The notes beneath the pieces were generated by a model that had not been told where the DNA came from, did no database searches, and was given only the letters and a program-made list of their open reading frames with translations. The position numbers were made by a program, and so were the translations under genes. Below are positions 15,956-23,767 of a stretch of 33,490 nt of DNA, piece after piece; positions within the stretch are counted from its first letter, which is position 1, and every line of letters begins with the position of its first letter. The DNA comes from an uncultured Bacilli bacterium (GTDB lineage Bacteria; Bacillota_I; Bacilli_A; RF39; UBA660). The stretch is from NCBI GenBank assembly GCA_944358415.1, contig CALVRA010000013.1, positions 1 through 33,490 on the forward strand, in the 5' to 3' direction.

Positions 15956-16390
15956 ATGGAATTTAAAAGAATTAAGGCTATTCGTGAAGATAATGATTTG
16001 ACGCAGGCTGACATAGCACGTTTACTTGGTGTGAATAGGAGCGCTTATTCTTTATGGGAACTTGGAATTAATACAATTCCATTTAGTAATTTAGTAAATT
16101 TTTGTAATCATTTTAATTTAAGTTTGGATTATGTTTTAGGAATTAGTAGTGTTAAAAAATATACTTTAGTTAACGAGAATATTGATATAAAAATTTTGGG
16201 AGAGCGTTTAAAGTTTATAAGAAAAAAAGAAAGAAAAACACAGGAGGATATTGCAAGACTTTTAAATACTACACATTCTACTTGGAGTGCCTATGAAAAC
16301 AGTAAGGTTTTAATTCCAACTATATTTATTTGGAAATTTGCGGTGGAATATAAGTGTTCTATCGATTGGCTTTGTGGAAGGATAAATTAA
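15956..16390 (+). CDS. Regulator with two XRE-type HTH domains (cassette 2)
   Basis: 144 aa. Two Cro/cI-type helix-turn-helix domains lie head to tail: residues 4-62 (RIKAIREDNDLTQADIARLL, then GVNRSAYSLWELG) and 79-140 (RLKFIRKKERKTQEDIARLL, then NTTHSTWSAYEN). The two copies are clearly related, so the gene arose by internal duplication and one chain could mimic a dimer. It is divergent from the interrupted secreted-protein gene 110 bp away and probably regulates it; that is inferred from position. GGTGAT precedes the ATG. Confidence 0.88.
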   Translation: MEFKRIKAIREDNDLTQADIARLLGVNRSAYSLWELGINTIPFSNLVNFCNHFNLSLDYVLGISSVKKYTLVNENIDIKILGERLKFIRKKERKTQEDIARLLNTTHSTWSAYENSKVLIPTIFIWKFAVEYKCSIDWLCGRIN

Positions 16391-16414
16391 AAAGACCTAA
16401 TTTTGGTCTTTATA
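16388..16414. terminator. Shared bidirectional terminator
   Basis: AAAGACC / GGTCTTT stem between the XRE gene and the convergent cca, with A/T runs on both sides; it includes the last cca codons. Confidence 0.7.
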
Positions 16415-17497
16415 TTCATCTATAATATAATCAGTTATGGAATCTTTATCATTGTGAAGGTGTCCATCTAATATTTTATCTTCGATGTCTTTTAAAAGTG
16501 GTTTTAAAAAGGAACCAGCTTTTTTATTTAATATTTCACATATTTCAATTGGTGAGATGGCTATATCTAGTCTACTTTTTATTGGAAGGCTGGCATATTT
16601 TTCATTTAATAATTTTTTATCAACGTCTTTTAGTTCAGCAGCCATGGTACAAATATATAATCCATAATTATATAGAGTGTGATTATCTAAGAGATCTTTA
16701 TCTTTTACTTCATTAATTTTTCTGATACTTTCTTTTTCAATGGTGTTGAAGTTATATTTATCTAAAGCATCTAGTTCAGCCCATGTAACAATCATTGATG
16801 GGGTTATTTTAGCTTTTTTTAAATTAGGTATTTCTAGATGGTCAGTTAGTTTTAAATCTATTAAAAGCTGTATGCCATAGGCTTTATTTGGACTTGAAAA
16901 AATTAAATCTAATTCATCTTTTTTTCTATCTTTAGATATTCTTTTTAAAAGATGACCGTATTTTTTGATATAGGTTTTTAGTTTAGGATCTAAGGTGAAG
17001 TTTAATGTGGTGGCAAATCTAATAGCTCTTAAAATACGTAAAGCATCTTCTTTAAGGCTTATTTTAGGATTATTTACAGTTCTAATAATTTTATTATCCA
17101 TATCTTGTCTTGCACCAATCAAGTCTATTTGTTTTCCCTCTTTATCAATACATAAAGTGTTTATGGTAAAGTCTCTTCTTTTAATATCTTCTTCTAGGGT
17201 ATCAACATATTCTATTTTTTCTGGTCTTCTATGGTCTTTATATTTGATTTCTTTTCTAAATGTGGTTATTTCAAATTTTACTTTTTCAAAAACAATTGTT
17301 ACTGAACCATATTCAGAATTAGTGGTTACAACTTCGGAAAAGATTTGATGAAGTTCTGCGGGAGTGGCATCAGTACATATATCTATATCAGTATATGTTC
17401 TTTTTAGGTATAAATCTCTTGGGTAACCTCCTACCATGTATGCGATATATCCATAATTACTTATTTTTTCTAATAATTTTATTGCAGTTTCGTACAT
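16397..17497 (-). CDS. cca: CCA tRNA nucleotidyltransferase (class II)
   Basis: 366 aa. Adds or repairs the 3' CCA of tRNA. The nucleotidyltransferase core has MVGGYPRDLYL (G-loop), TDIDICTDATP (catalytic aspartates) and RRDFTINTL, followed by DLIGARQDM and the RNA-binding segment DALRILRAIRFATTLNF. The C-terminal part is helical. All 14 tRNA genes here already encode CCA, so the enzyme would serve mainly in repair. It follows hup with its own ATG 17497. Confidence 0.93.
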   Translation of the reverse strand: MYETAIKLLEKISNYGYIAYMVGGYPRDLYLKRTYTDIDICTDATPAELHQIFSEVVTTNSEYGSVTIVFEKVKFEITTFRKEIKYKDHRRPEKIEYVDTLEEDIKRRDFTINTLCIDKEGKQIDLIGARQDMDNKIIRTVNNPKISLKEDALRILRAIRFATTLNFTLDPKLKTYIKKYGHLLKRISKDRKKDELDLIFSSPNKAYGIQLLIDLKLTDHLEIPNLKKAKITPSMIVTWAELDALDKYNFNTIEKESIRKINEVKDKDLLDNHTLYNYGLYICTMAAELKDVDKKLLNEKYASLPIKSRLDIAISPIEICEILNKKAGSFLKPLLKDIEDKILDGHLHNDKDSITDYIIDEYKDQN

Positions 17498-17518
17498 CTA
17501 TTTCTCCATTTTCTTTAT

Positions 17519-17542
17519 TAAAAAAAGGCTTCAAAGCCTTAG
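17519..17542 (-). terminator. Terminator of hup
   Basis: Minus strand AAGGCTT / AAGCCTT stem with a short loop and six or more T, just after the hup stop. Confidence 0.8.
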
Positions 17543-17811
17543 TTTAATGCATCTTTTAATTTTGCGCCAGCTTTGATAGAAACAGCTGTTCTGGCAGGAA
17601 TAGTTACAGCCTCACCAGTTCTTGGGTTACGACCTTGTCTAGCGTCTTTGTGTTGAGTAGCAAATGTGCAGAAACCAGTTAAAGTAACTTTTCCTTCACT
17701 TTTTAAACCTTCAACAATTCCGTTTAATACAGCATCTAATGCTCTAGTAGCATCTGCTTTAGTCATTCCTGTTTCTTCAGCAATATAATTTACTAAATTT
17801 TGTTTTGTCAT
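17539..17811 (-). CDS. hup: DNA-binding protein HU
   Basis: 90 aa, the standard HU length. Nucleoid protein that bends DNA as a dimer. Family features: MTKQNLVNYIAEETGMTKAD start, GKVTLTGFCTFATQ, the arm RQGRNPRTGEAVTIPA, and KAGAKLKDALN at the end. Its place beside spoIVA matches hbs of B. subtilis. It has its own promoter with a palindrome over the -10 box, and its own terminator. Confidence 0.97.
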   Translation of the reverse strand: MTKQNLVNYIAEETGMTKADATRALDAVLNGIVEGLKSEGKVTLTGFCTFATQHKDARQGRNPRTGEAVTIPARTAVSIKAGAKLKDALN

Positions 17812-17857
17812 TATAAATTTACCTCCCTTATATTGTTAAGCTATCTTGCTTACATTT

Positions 17858-17888
17858 ACATGGTACCATGTTTGGTTAGAAAAATCAA
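17858..17888 (-). promoter_or_regulatory. hup promoter with a 14-bp palindrome over the -10 box
   Basis: Minus strand TTGATT (17883-17888), 17 bp, TACCAT (17860-17865). The perfect palindrome ACATGGTACCATGT covers 17858-17871 and includes the whole -10 box, so a dimeric protein bound there would block the promoter. Confidence 0.6.
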
Positions 17889-17994
17889 CACATTTTGACT
17901 TTTTTTTACGGTTTATTCTTTTATTTTTTTAGTTTGATAACTTATTTTTTAAGGAATTTAGTTTATTTTATATAAATGGTAATATTTTTGAATA

Positions 17995-19470
17995 TTAAAT
18001 AACGATAGCAAAGAGATTACCTGAGCCTTTATTGACAAGTTTTGATAACGTTTGTCTTAGTTTAAATCTTACAGCTTCAGGCATTAGAGAAAGTTTAGCT
18101 TGTATTCCTTCTTGAACAATAACATCTAGGCTCCTACCAAATATTTCACTTTTCCAGATATTTTCACTGCCAGAATCTTTATCCTTCATAAGGTAATTAA
18201 TTAATTCTTTACTTTGAATTTCGGATCCAATAATAGGTTCAAATGTACTTTCAACATCTACTCTAATCATGTGAATAGATGGCGCGACTGCTTTTAATTT
18301 AATACCATATCTACTACCTTGTTTAATTATTTCTGGAGTATCTAATGTCATATCAGCTAAGGTTGGAGAGGCAACTCCATAACCAGTTTGTTTGACCATT
18401 TTTAAAGCGTCTTTTACTTGGTCATATTCTCTTTTGGCTTCTCCTAAGTCTTGGAAAAGGCTCAATAATTGTGAACGACTTGTTATATCGACACCAATTA
18501 TTTCTTTTAATACTTCGTTATATAAATTAGCTGGCGTTTTGAGAGTTACTCTGACGTTACCAGTGGCGGTATCAACTTCTGAAAGATAAGCTTTTTCAAT
18601 ATATTCACATTCTTGTAATTTATCTGTAATTTGTTCAATGTCTCTTAGTTTATCAATTTCATGAACACTATTTCTAATGGTTTCGATATATGATTTTTTT
18701 AACCAATTATTTGGTTCTAGACAGGCTACCCAATCAGCCATTTCAACATCAATACAAACTACTGGGAATTCATATAATGCTTCTCTTAAAATGTTATAAG
18801 CATCTCTTTCACTCATGTTATCAATGTTCATTGGTATTACTGGTGCATTATATTTTTCTTTTAACTCTTCGGCTAAATTTTCAGTTTCTGGAAGCATTGG
18901 ATGAGTTGAATTTACAATTACTATGAATGGTTTGCCTATTTCTTTTAATTCTTCGGCAATGCGGTTTTCTGCTTCAATATAGTCACTTCTATCAAATTCT
19001 CCTATTGAACCATCAGTTGTGACTAAAATACCGATGCTTGAGTGATCTTTGATAACTTTTTCGGTGCCTATTTCAGCAGCTTCGACGAAAGGTATGGATT
19101 CTTCATACCAAGGTGTGTGAACCATTCTAGGACCATTTTCATCTTCATAACCTTTAGCTCCATTTATTACATAACCTACACAATCGACTAATCTGACACT
19201 TGCTTCAAAGTCATCTATTTTTATGGTGGCGGCATTACTTGGTACGAATTTTGGTTCAGTTGTCATGATAGTTTTGCCTTGTGCAGATTGTGGTATTTCA
19301 TCTAAGGTTCTTTTTCTTTCATATTCGTCTTCAATGTTTGGAACAACGAGGTTTTCAATAAATCTTTTAATAAAAGTTGATTTTCCTGTTCTGACTGCCC
19401 CTACTACGCCTAAATAAATATCTCCACCTGTTCGTTCGGTGATATTTTTGATAATGTCTATTTTTTCCAT
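17995..19470 (-). CDS. spoIVA: Stage IV sporulation protein A (spore coat ATPase)
   Basis: 491 aa, against 492 in B. subtilis. SpoIVA is made in the mother cell, hydrolyses ATP and polymerises on the forespore as the base layer of the coat. The Walker A motif is GAVRTGKS (24-31); DFEASVRLVDCVGYVINGAK holds the Walker B-like region. The C-terminus, ending FAIVI, is the membrane-targeting part that binds SpoVM. The start at 19470 follows TAGGGA and gives the family start MEKIDIIKNITERTGGDIYL; a longer frame upstream covers the promoter. Its presence marks the organism as spore-forming or recently so. Confidence 0.97.
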   Translation of the reverse strand: MEKIDIIKNITERTGGDIYLGVVGAVRTGKSTFIKRFIENLVVPNIEDEYERKRTLDEIPQSAQGKTIMTTEPKFVPSNAATIKIDDFEASVRLVDCVGYVINGAKGYEDENGPRMVHTPWYEESIPFVEAAEIGTEKVIKDHSSIGILVTTDGSIGEFDRSDYIEAENRIAEELKEIGKPFIVIVNSTHPMLPETENLAEELKEKYNAPVIPMNIDNMSERDAYNILREALYEFPVVCIDVEMADWVACLEPNNWLKKSYIETIRNSVHEIDKLRDIEQITDKLQECEYIEKAYLSEVDTATGNVRVTLKTPANLYNEVLKEIIGVDITSRSQLLSLFQDLGEAKREYDQVKDALKMVKQTGYGVASPTLADMTLDTPEIIKQGSRYGIKLKAVAPSIHMIRVDVESTFEPIIGSEIQSKELINYLMKDKDSGSENIWKSEIFGRSLDVIVQEGIQAKLSLMPEAVRFKLRQTLSKLVNKGSGNLFAIVI

Positions 19471-19493
19471 ATTATCCCTACTTTCTTCATTTA

Positions 19494-19521
19494 AATATAT
19501 GAATAAAATTATTAAATATTC
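19494..19521 (-). promoter_or_regulatory. SigmaE-like promoter of spoIVA
   Basis: Minus strand GAATATT (19515-19521), 13 bp, CATATATT (19494-19501). Both boxes resemble the mother-cell sigmaE consensus (about GNATATT and CATACANT, 14 bp apart); the spacing is one base short. spoIVA is sigmaE-dependent in B. subtilis. Confidence 0.6.
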
Positions 19522-19536
19522 ATAAAAAAACATTGA

Positions 19537-19779
19537 TTAAATCATTTTATCAATGTCTTTCGGTATGTTATCATTTACGACCGCATCGATGATTTTCTTT
19601 TGATTTTCTTCAGAGACAGGTCTACCGGTCATCTGGCTTAGTTCACTAATGACCTCTCTTAGGGTTCCTTCATCTTTTAAATTACCTTCCCCTAGTTTTT
19701 TAGCTAGATCAAGAATGGTTTGTTTATTAACGTTTGTCTTTTGTTCTACACGTTTGAAAAAGCTATCAGAAAATGCCAT
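19537..19779 (-). CDS. spoVIF: Stage VI sporulation protein F (coat assembly)
   Basis: 80 aa, soluble. It matches the SpoVIF family: FFKRVEQKTNVNKQTILDLA at the start, LREVISELSQMTGRPVSEEN, and IDAVVNDNIPKDIDKMI at the end. In B. subtilis SpoVIF (YjcC) is a mother-cell protein needed for late coat assembly. It lies between der and spoIVA, 66 nt before the latter. A GGAGG ribosome site stands before the ATG but lies in a possible hairpin. Confidence 0.85.
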   Translation of the reverse strand: MAFSDSFFKRVEQKTNVNKQTILDLAKKLGEGNLKDEGTLREVISELSQMTGRPVSEENQKKIIDAVVNDNIPKDIDKMI

Positions 19780-19782
19780 TTT

Positions 19783-19816
19783 AAAACCTCCTACATTAAT
19801 ATATGCATGAGGTTTT
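19783..19816 (-). promoter_or_regulatory. Hairpin that can pair with the spoVIF ribosome site, with a sporulation-type -10 in its loop
   Basis: Minus strand arms AAAACCTC (19809-19816) and GAGGTTTT (19783-19790) pair over 8 bp, taking in GAGG of the spoVIF ribosome site. The 18-nt loop contains CATATATTA, which fits the sigmaK -10 form CATAnnnTA; no convincing -35 is seen. RNA read through from der would carry both arms, while RNA begun from this -10 would lack the first. Confidence 0.4.
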
Positions 19817-19822
19817 TTAAGG

Positions 19823-21136
19823 CTACTGCTCTCCTTTATTTTTAAAGTTTAATTTGATTGGAGTTCCGGTGAAGTCAAAGTTTTCTCTTATTTTATTTTC
19901 TAAGTATCTTTGGTATGAAAAATGAATTAATCCTTTACTATTAACACTAATATTGAATGTTGGTGGACAAATATTACTTTGGTGTGAAAAATATATTTTT
20001 AACCTTTTTCCTTTATATGAAGGTGGTAAGTTTAAAGCATAGGCATCGGTTATGACATTATTTAAACTACTAGTTGAGATTTGTCTATGAGCATTTTCGT
20101 TTGCTTGAATGATTTCTGGCATTAATGTATGAATGCGTTTTTTAGTCAAAGCTGATAGAAATACTACTTTGGCATAAGGAATAAAACTGAATTGGTATTT
20201 CATTTCTTCTTTCCAATGTTTCATGGATTTATCTTTATCTTGAATAGTATCCCATTTATTTATGGCAATAACAATGGCTTTGCCGGCTTCTATGGCATAA
20301 CCAGCAATATGTTTATCGTGTTCGATGATTCCTTCTTCAGCATTTATTACTAAGACGCAAACGTCTGACCTATCAATAGCTTTTAATGAACGAAGTAAGC
20401 TATATTTTTCAGTGTTTTCATATATTTTTCCGCGTTTTCGCATACCAGCTGTGTCAATTACAACAAAGTCTTTATTTTGATATTTGAATGGTGTATCGAT
20501 GGCATCTCTAGTGGTTCCGGCTATAGGACTTACTATAACTCTTTGTTCGTTTAAAATGGCATTAACTAAGCTACTTTTGCCAACATTTGGACGTCCTATA
20601 ACTGAGAACTTTATGGTGTCTTCATCATATTCCTCTTTTATTTCCTGAAAATTTTTGGTTATTTCTTCTAAAAGAGCAGCAACACCATTATTGTGTTCAG
20701 CGGATAACTCAATATATGTGTCAAAGGCTAAGTCATAAAAGTCATATTGATGTTCTTGATATGATTTAGCGTCAGTTTTATTTATAGCAACGATTACTGG
20801 TTTTCCACTTTTCTTTAATATATCTTTAACTACATAATCATTGGTAGTTAATCCTTCTTTTCCATCAACTACGAATACAATGATATCAGCTTCGTCGATA
20901 GCTAATTCGGCTTGGCCTTTTATTTCAGCATTAAAACTAGCTTCAGTTATGTCGATACCACCTGTATCTATTAAATGGAAGCTATAGTCTAAGTAATTAA
21001 CTGTGCCATAAAGTCTATCCCTAGTTACTCCTGGAGTATCGTTTGTGATTGCTATTTTACTACCAACTAAACGATTGAATATTGTGGATTTTCCGACGTT
21101 TGGTCTTCCGACTAATGCGACTATTTGTTTACGCAT
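19823..21136 (-). CDS. der: Ribosome biogenesis GTPase Der (EngA)
   Basis: 437 aa. Two tandem GTPase domains and a C-terminal KH-like domain. First domain: GRPNVGKST near residue 8, DTPGVTRDR, DTGG, NKTD. Second: GRPNVGKSS near 180, GTTRDAID, DTAGMRKRGK, NKWD. It is needed for assembly of the 50S subunit. The start at 21136 (MRKQIVALVG) has TAGGTGAT before it; a GTG at 21145 lies in that site. The order der-(spoVIF)-spoIVA-hup resembles Bacillus, but gpsA is missing here. Confidence 0.97.
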   Translation of the reverse strand: MRKQIVALVGRPNVGKSTIFNRLVGSKIAITNDTPGVTRDRLYGTVNYLDYSFHLIDTGGIDITEASFNAEIKGQAELAIDEADIIVFVVDGKEGLTTNDYVVKDILKKSGKPVIVAINKTDAKSYQEHQYDFYDLAFDTYIELSAEHNNGVAALLEEITKNFQEIKEEYDEDTIKFSVIGRPNVGKSSLVNAILNEQRVIVSPIAGTTRDAIDTPFKYQNKDFVVIDTAGMRKRGKIYENTEKYSLLRSLKAIDRSDVCVLVINAEEGIIEHDKHIAGYAIEAGKAIVIAINKWDTIQDKDKSMKHWKEEMKYQFSFIPYAKVVFLSALTKKRIHTLMPEIIQANENAHRQISTSSLNNVITDAYALNLPPSYKGKRLKIYFSHQSNICPPTFNISVNSKGLIHFSYQRYLENKIRENFDFTGTPIKLNFKNKGEQ

Positions 21137-21145
21137 AATTATCAC

Positions 21146-21610
21146 CTACTTTATTATTTTACTTTCTTTTTTTATTTTTTTTGCTTTTTTTCCATATATG
21201 ATAGTACTATTTTCTAAGATTTGTCCTAATTCAATAGTATTTAGGCTTGTTTTGGCTTCGAGATAAAGATGAAAACCTTTTTTATAGATTATAAAATTAT
21301 TTAAAGTTTTTTTATTTAATGTAAATATATCTTCTATTTCATACAAAAAAGAATCTTTAATGATTTCAATATTGAGTTCTATTTGGTCATTAAAGTAATC
21401 TAAGTATTCAAGGTTTTCTTTTTGCATATCAATAATTATTCCATAGTTTATATCTTGGTATATAAAAACATTATAATATCCATTTAAGTTTATGGAATAT
21501 TTATTTAGAAGTTGGATTAAATTTTTTTCTATTTGATTATAGTCTTTTAAATCACAGTTTTTGAGATAAAAGTGGCCTATAATATTATTATCTATGATAA
21601 GTTTCATCAT
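21146..21610 (-). CDS. Unrecognised 154-aa protein between engB and der
   Basis: A soluble, lysine- and isoleucine-rich protein with no membrane segment. It alternates predicted strands and helices (KLIIDNNIIGHFYLKNCDLK; YNVFIYQDINYGIIIDMQ; NFIIYKKGFHLYLEAKT) and ends in a basic tail (KKAKKIKKESK). I do not recognise a family. It lies in one run with engB and der (44 nt after engB, 9 nt before der), so a link to ribosome assembly or growth is possible but unsupported. Two adjacent ATG codons follow TAGGTGAT; the first, 21610, is used here. Confidence 0.7.
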   Translation of the reverse strand: MMKLIIDNNIIGHFYLKNCDLKDYNQIEKNLIQLLNKYSINLNGYYNVFIYQDINYGIIIDMQKENLEYLDYFNDQIELNIEIIKDSFLYEIEDIFTLNKKTLNNFIIYKKGFHLYLEAKTSLNTIELGQILENSTIIYGKKAKKIKKESKIIK

Positions 21611-21653
21611 ATCACCTAACAATAGTGTATGAAACTTAAAGATATATGTTATT

Positions 21654-22235
21654 CTACATAGTTCTTTCTATTTTTTTATGAATTTCTTCTTTGCCATCTT
21701 TAGTGATGCTGGAGAATGTGACAAATTCATCACCTACTACAAGATCTAAATCTTTTAAAATCATGTTCCTTTGTTTTTGTCTAGCAGTAATACCTATTTT
21801 ATCTACTTTAGTGGCAACGATAGTAACTGGTATTTTATAATATTTTAAGAAATTATACATTAGTATATCATCGTTAGTTGGGCGGTGACGAAAATCGATT
21901 AATAGAAAGACACATTTTAGATTTTTTCTATTGATTAGATAATCTTCTATCATTAAGCCGAATTTTTTTCTTTTTGTTTTGTTTACTTTAGCATATCCAT
22001 ATCCTGGTGCATCTACTAGATAAAATTCATCATTAACATTATAAAAATTAATTGTTTGTGTTTTACCAGGTCTACTTGATGTTCTAGCAAAGTTTTTTCT
22101 ATTGATTATAGTATTTATGAAACTACTTTTACCAACATTAGATCTTCCGACAAGCATATATTCTGGTTTATTATCTGTTGGATATTGACTTCGGCGAATA
22201 GCCAATACTGATAAATCAACTGATTTAATCTTCAT
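21654..22235 (-). CDS. engB: Ribosome biogenesis GTP-binding protein EngB (YsxC/YihA)
   Basis: 193 aa, the normal length. Single GTPase domain: GRSNVGKSSFINT (G1), SRPGKTQTINFY (G2), DAPGYGYAK (G3), TKVDK (G4). It takes part in late assembly of the large ribosomal subunit. The start at 22235 follows AAAGGTGAT; an in-frame GTG lies within that site and the longer frame is not supported. It opens an engB-(unknown)-der-spoVIF-spoIVA series. Confidence 0.95.
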   Translation of the reverse strand: MKIKSVDLSVLAIRRSQYPTDNKPEYMLVGRSNVGKSSFINTIINRKNFARTSSRPGKTQTINFYNVNDEFYLVDAPGYGYAKVNKTKRKKFGLMIEDYLINRKNLKCVFLLIDFRHRPTNDDILMYNFLKYYKIPVTIVATKVDKIGITARQKQRNMILKDLDLVVGDEFVTFSSITKDGKEEIHKKIERTM

Positions 22236-22258
22236 TTTGATCACCTTTATTCCTATAA

Positions 22259-22287
22259 AGTATAACAAATTTGGCATGAAAAGTAAA
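22259..22287 (-). promoter_or_regulatory. Sigma-A promoter of engB
   Basis: Minus strand TTTACT (22282-22287), 17 bp, TATACT (22259-22264), with a TG-extended -10. Confidence 0.7.
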
Positions 22288-22403
22288 GATATGGTTATTT
22301 TTGAAAACTTTTTTGTGATTTTTTTAAGAAATTTTGATTTTTTAAAGGAAATTAAGGATTTACGTCGTATGTTTATATATGAAGGGGCTTAGAAAGGAGA
22401 TAT

Positions 22404-23558
22404 ATGAAAAAAGTTTTATTAATTGTATTTATGTTTGTTTTAACTATTCCGGTTTATGGACTTGAGAACGTAAAATACAAATATTATCGTCTTAACAGAG
22501 TAAATGGCCCTTTGGTATTTAAAAATGAGGTTAATGAGGAGTTTCCACTTATCGATGAAGAAAATCCTATTAAGGGTGAGTTAAGTAAACTTTCTTTAGA
22601 AAAGCCTGAGTTAAAAGATGGAAGAGAAATTTATGAATATGATGGATATCATTATTTACAAATACCGCTTATTGATGAAATAGAAATACGAACTGATAGC
22701 TTATCTAGTATTTCTCAAATTAGGATTTCTTTATTCAATGGTGAAGTTAACTATGAAACTGAAAGTGATGGTAATTTAGGTCACGACGAAAAGGCAAATT
22801 TTGTTTTGAGCAGACCAGTAACTCTTAATAATTTAATGATTAAGTACAGAACTGGTGTCGGTGATAACTTTCATTGGATAGTTATTGACTTCAAAAGTGA
22901 AGGTATTATTGCAAGTTCGTGTTATATTTCAGCAGCGGCTGATTCAAATCATAGTTTAACTGGAAATCGAAGTGTTTTAAATGATTCTGCTCTAAAAAAT
23001 GTTTATTTGCCAGAAAAATCTGAAAATACTAATTTGAAATATGTTGGTGAAACCAAATTATATCAATATTTTGATTATCAATATCAATCATATAAAATTG
23101 AAAAGGAATATTATCCTGATTATTTAAATGAACCTATTGGCAACTATATTTACAAGGATAGTGATGATTATATTATTGTCAATGATGAATTAGATAATGA
23201 GAATTCTAATGAAGAAAGTTCTAATGTGGTGTTAGAGGAAAGTAAATCATTTGAAAAAAATGATAAAAATTATTTAGATACTATTGACAATGCTTTAGTT
23301 AATGATGTAAAGGAAATTCCCAAAAAAATAGAAAATAAAAAATTAAATGAATCTAACACTAAAGACAAAATTGATTCCCCTGATACTAGTGTTTTGAGCC
23401 CAAAACAATACCAAAGTGTTTTAAAAGTAGACGATAAAAAAACGAGTTCTAATGGTGTGAATACAAAAGTTTATTATTATTTTGTATTGGTGTTATTAGT
23501 TATATTATTATTAATCATGTTAAAAATTAGAAATCGTTTTAGGCAAAGTTATAGATGA
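22404..23558 (+). CDS. Putative surface protein with signal peptide and C-terminal membrane anchor
   Basis: 384 aa, unrecognised. It has a signal peptide (about 1-20, ending VYG), then a beta-rich region (about 60-175, with LSSISQIRISLFNGEV and RPVTLNNLMIKYRTGVG) that looks like a jelly-roll or discoidin-type fold. A tyrosine-rich segment (about 210-255) and a long acidic, Asn/Ser-rich linker (260-345) follow, then a single C-terminal membrane helix (about 354-374) and a basic tail RNRFRQSYR. This is a type I membrane layout without LPXTG. It is exported and anchored; ligand unknown. AAAGGAG precedes the ATG and it is monocistronic with a terminator. Confidence 0.75.
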   Translation: MKKVLLIVFMFVLTIPVYGLENVKYKYYRLNRVNGPLVFKNEVNEEFPLIDEENPIKGELSKLSLEKPELKDGREIYEYDGYHYLQIPLIDEIEIRTDSLSSISQIRISLFNGEVNYETESDGNLGHDEKANFVLSRPVTLNNLMIKYRTGVGDNFHWIVIDFKSEGIIASSCYISAAADSNHSLTGNRSVLNDSALKNVYLPEKSENTNLKYVGETKLYQYFDYQYQSYKIEKEYYPDYLNEPIGNYIYKDSDDYIIVNDELDNENSNEESSNVVLEESKSFEKNDKNYLDTIDNALVNDVKEIPKKIENKKLNESNTKDKIDSPDTSVLSPKQYQSVLKVDDKKTSSNGVNTKVYYYFVLVLLVILLLIMLKIRNRFRQSYR

Positions 23559-23581
23559 TATTTAAAATCATCTATTTTTTT
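23553..23581 (+). terminator. Terminator of the surface-protein gene
   Basis: AGATGAT / ATCATCT stem with a 7-nt loop and seven T; the stop codon lies in the left arm. Confidence 0.8.
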
Positions 23582-23601
23582 GGGAAAAATGGATAAAAAT
23601 A

Positions 23602-23631
23602 TTGACTTTATATATATTTTAATGATATACT
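23602..23631 (+). promoter_or_regulatory. Promoter of tRNA-Ala
   Basis: TTGACT (23602-23607), 18 bp, TATACT (23626-23631), 18 nt before the mature 5' end. Confidence 0.75.
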
Positions 23632-23649
23632 TTATAAGTAAATTGCTTT

Positions 23650-23726
23650 GGGGAATTAGCTCAGTTGGCTAGAGCACCTGCTTTGCACGCAGGGGGTCAA
23701 GGGTTCGAGTCCCTTATTCTCCACCA
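23650..23726 (+). tRNA. tRNA-Ala (UGC)
   Basis: Full cloverleaf with acceptor GGGGAAT/ATTCTCC, anticodon loop CTTTGCAC giving TGC, GGTTCGAGTCC T-arm and encoded CCA. It stands alone with its own promoter and terminator. It is a likely substrate of the trhP/trmR U34 pathway. Confidence 0.97.
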
Positions 23727-23740
23727 AAATGATAGTTTAG

Positions 23741-23767
23741 CCCTTATTTTATAAGGGTTTTTATTTT
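23741..23767 (+). terminator. Terminator of tRNA-Ala
   Basis: CCCTTAT / ATAAGGG stem with a short loop and five T. Confidence 0.8.
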
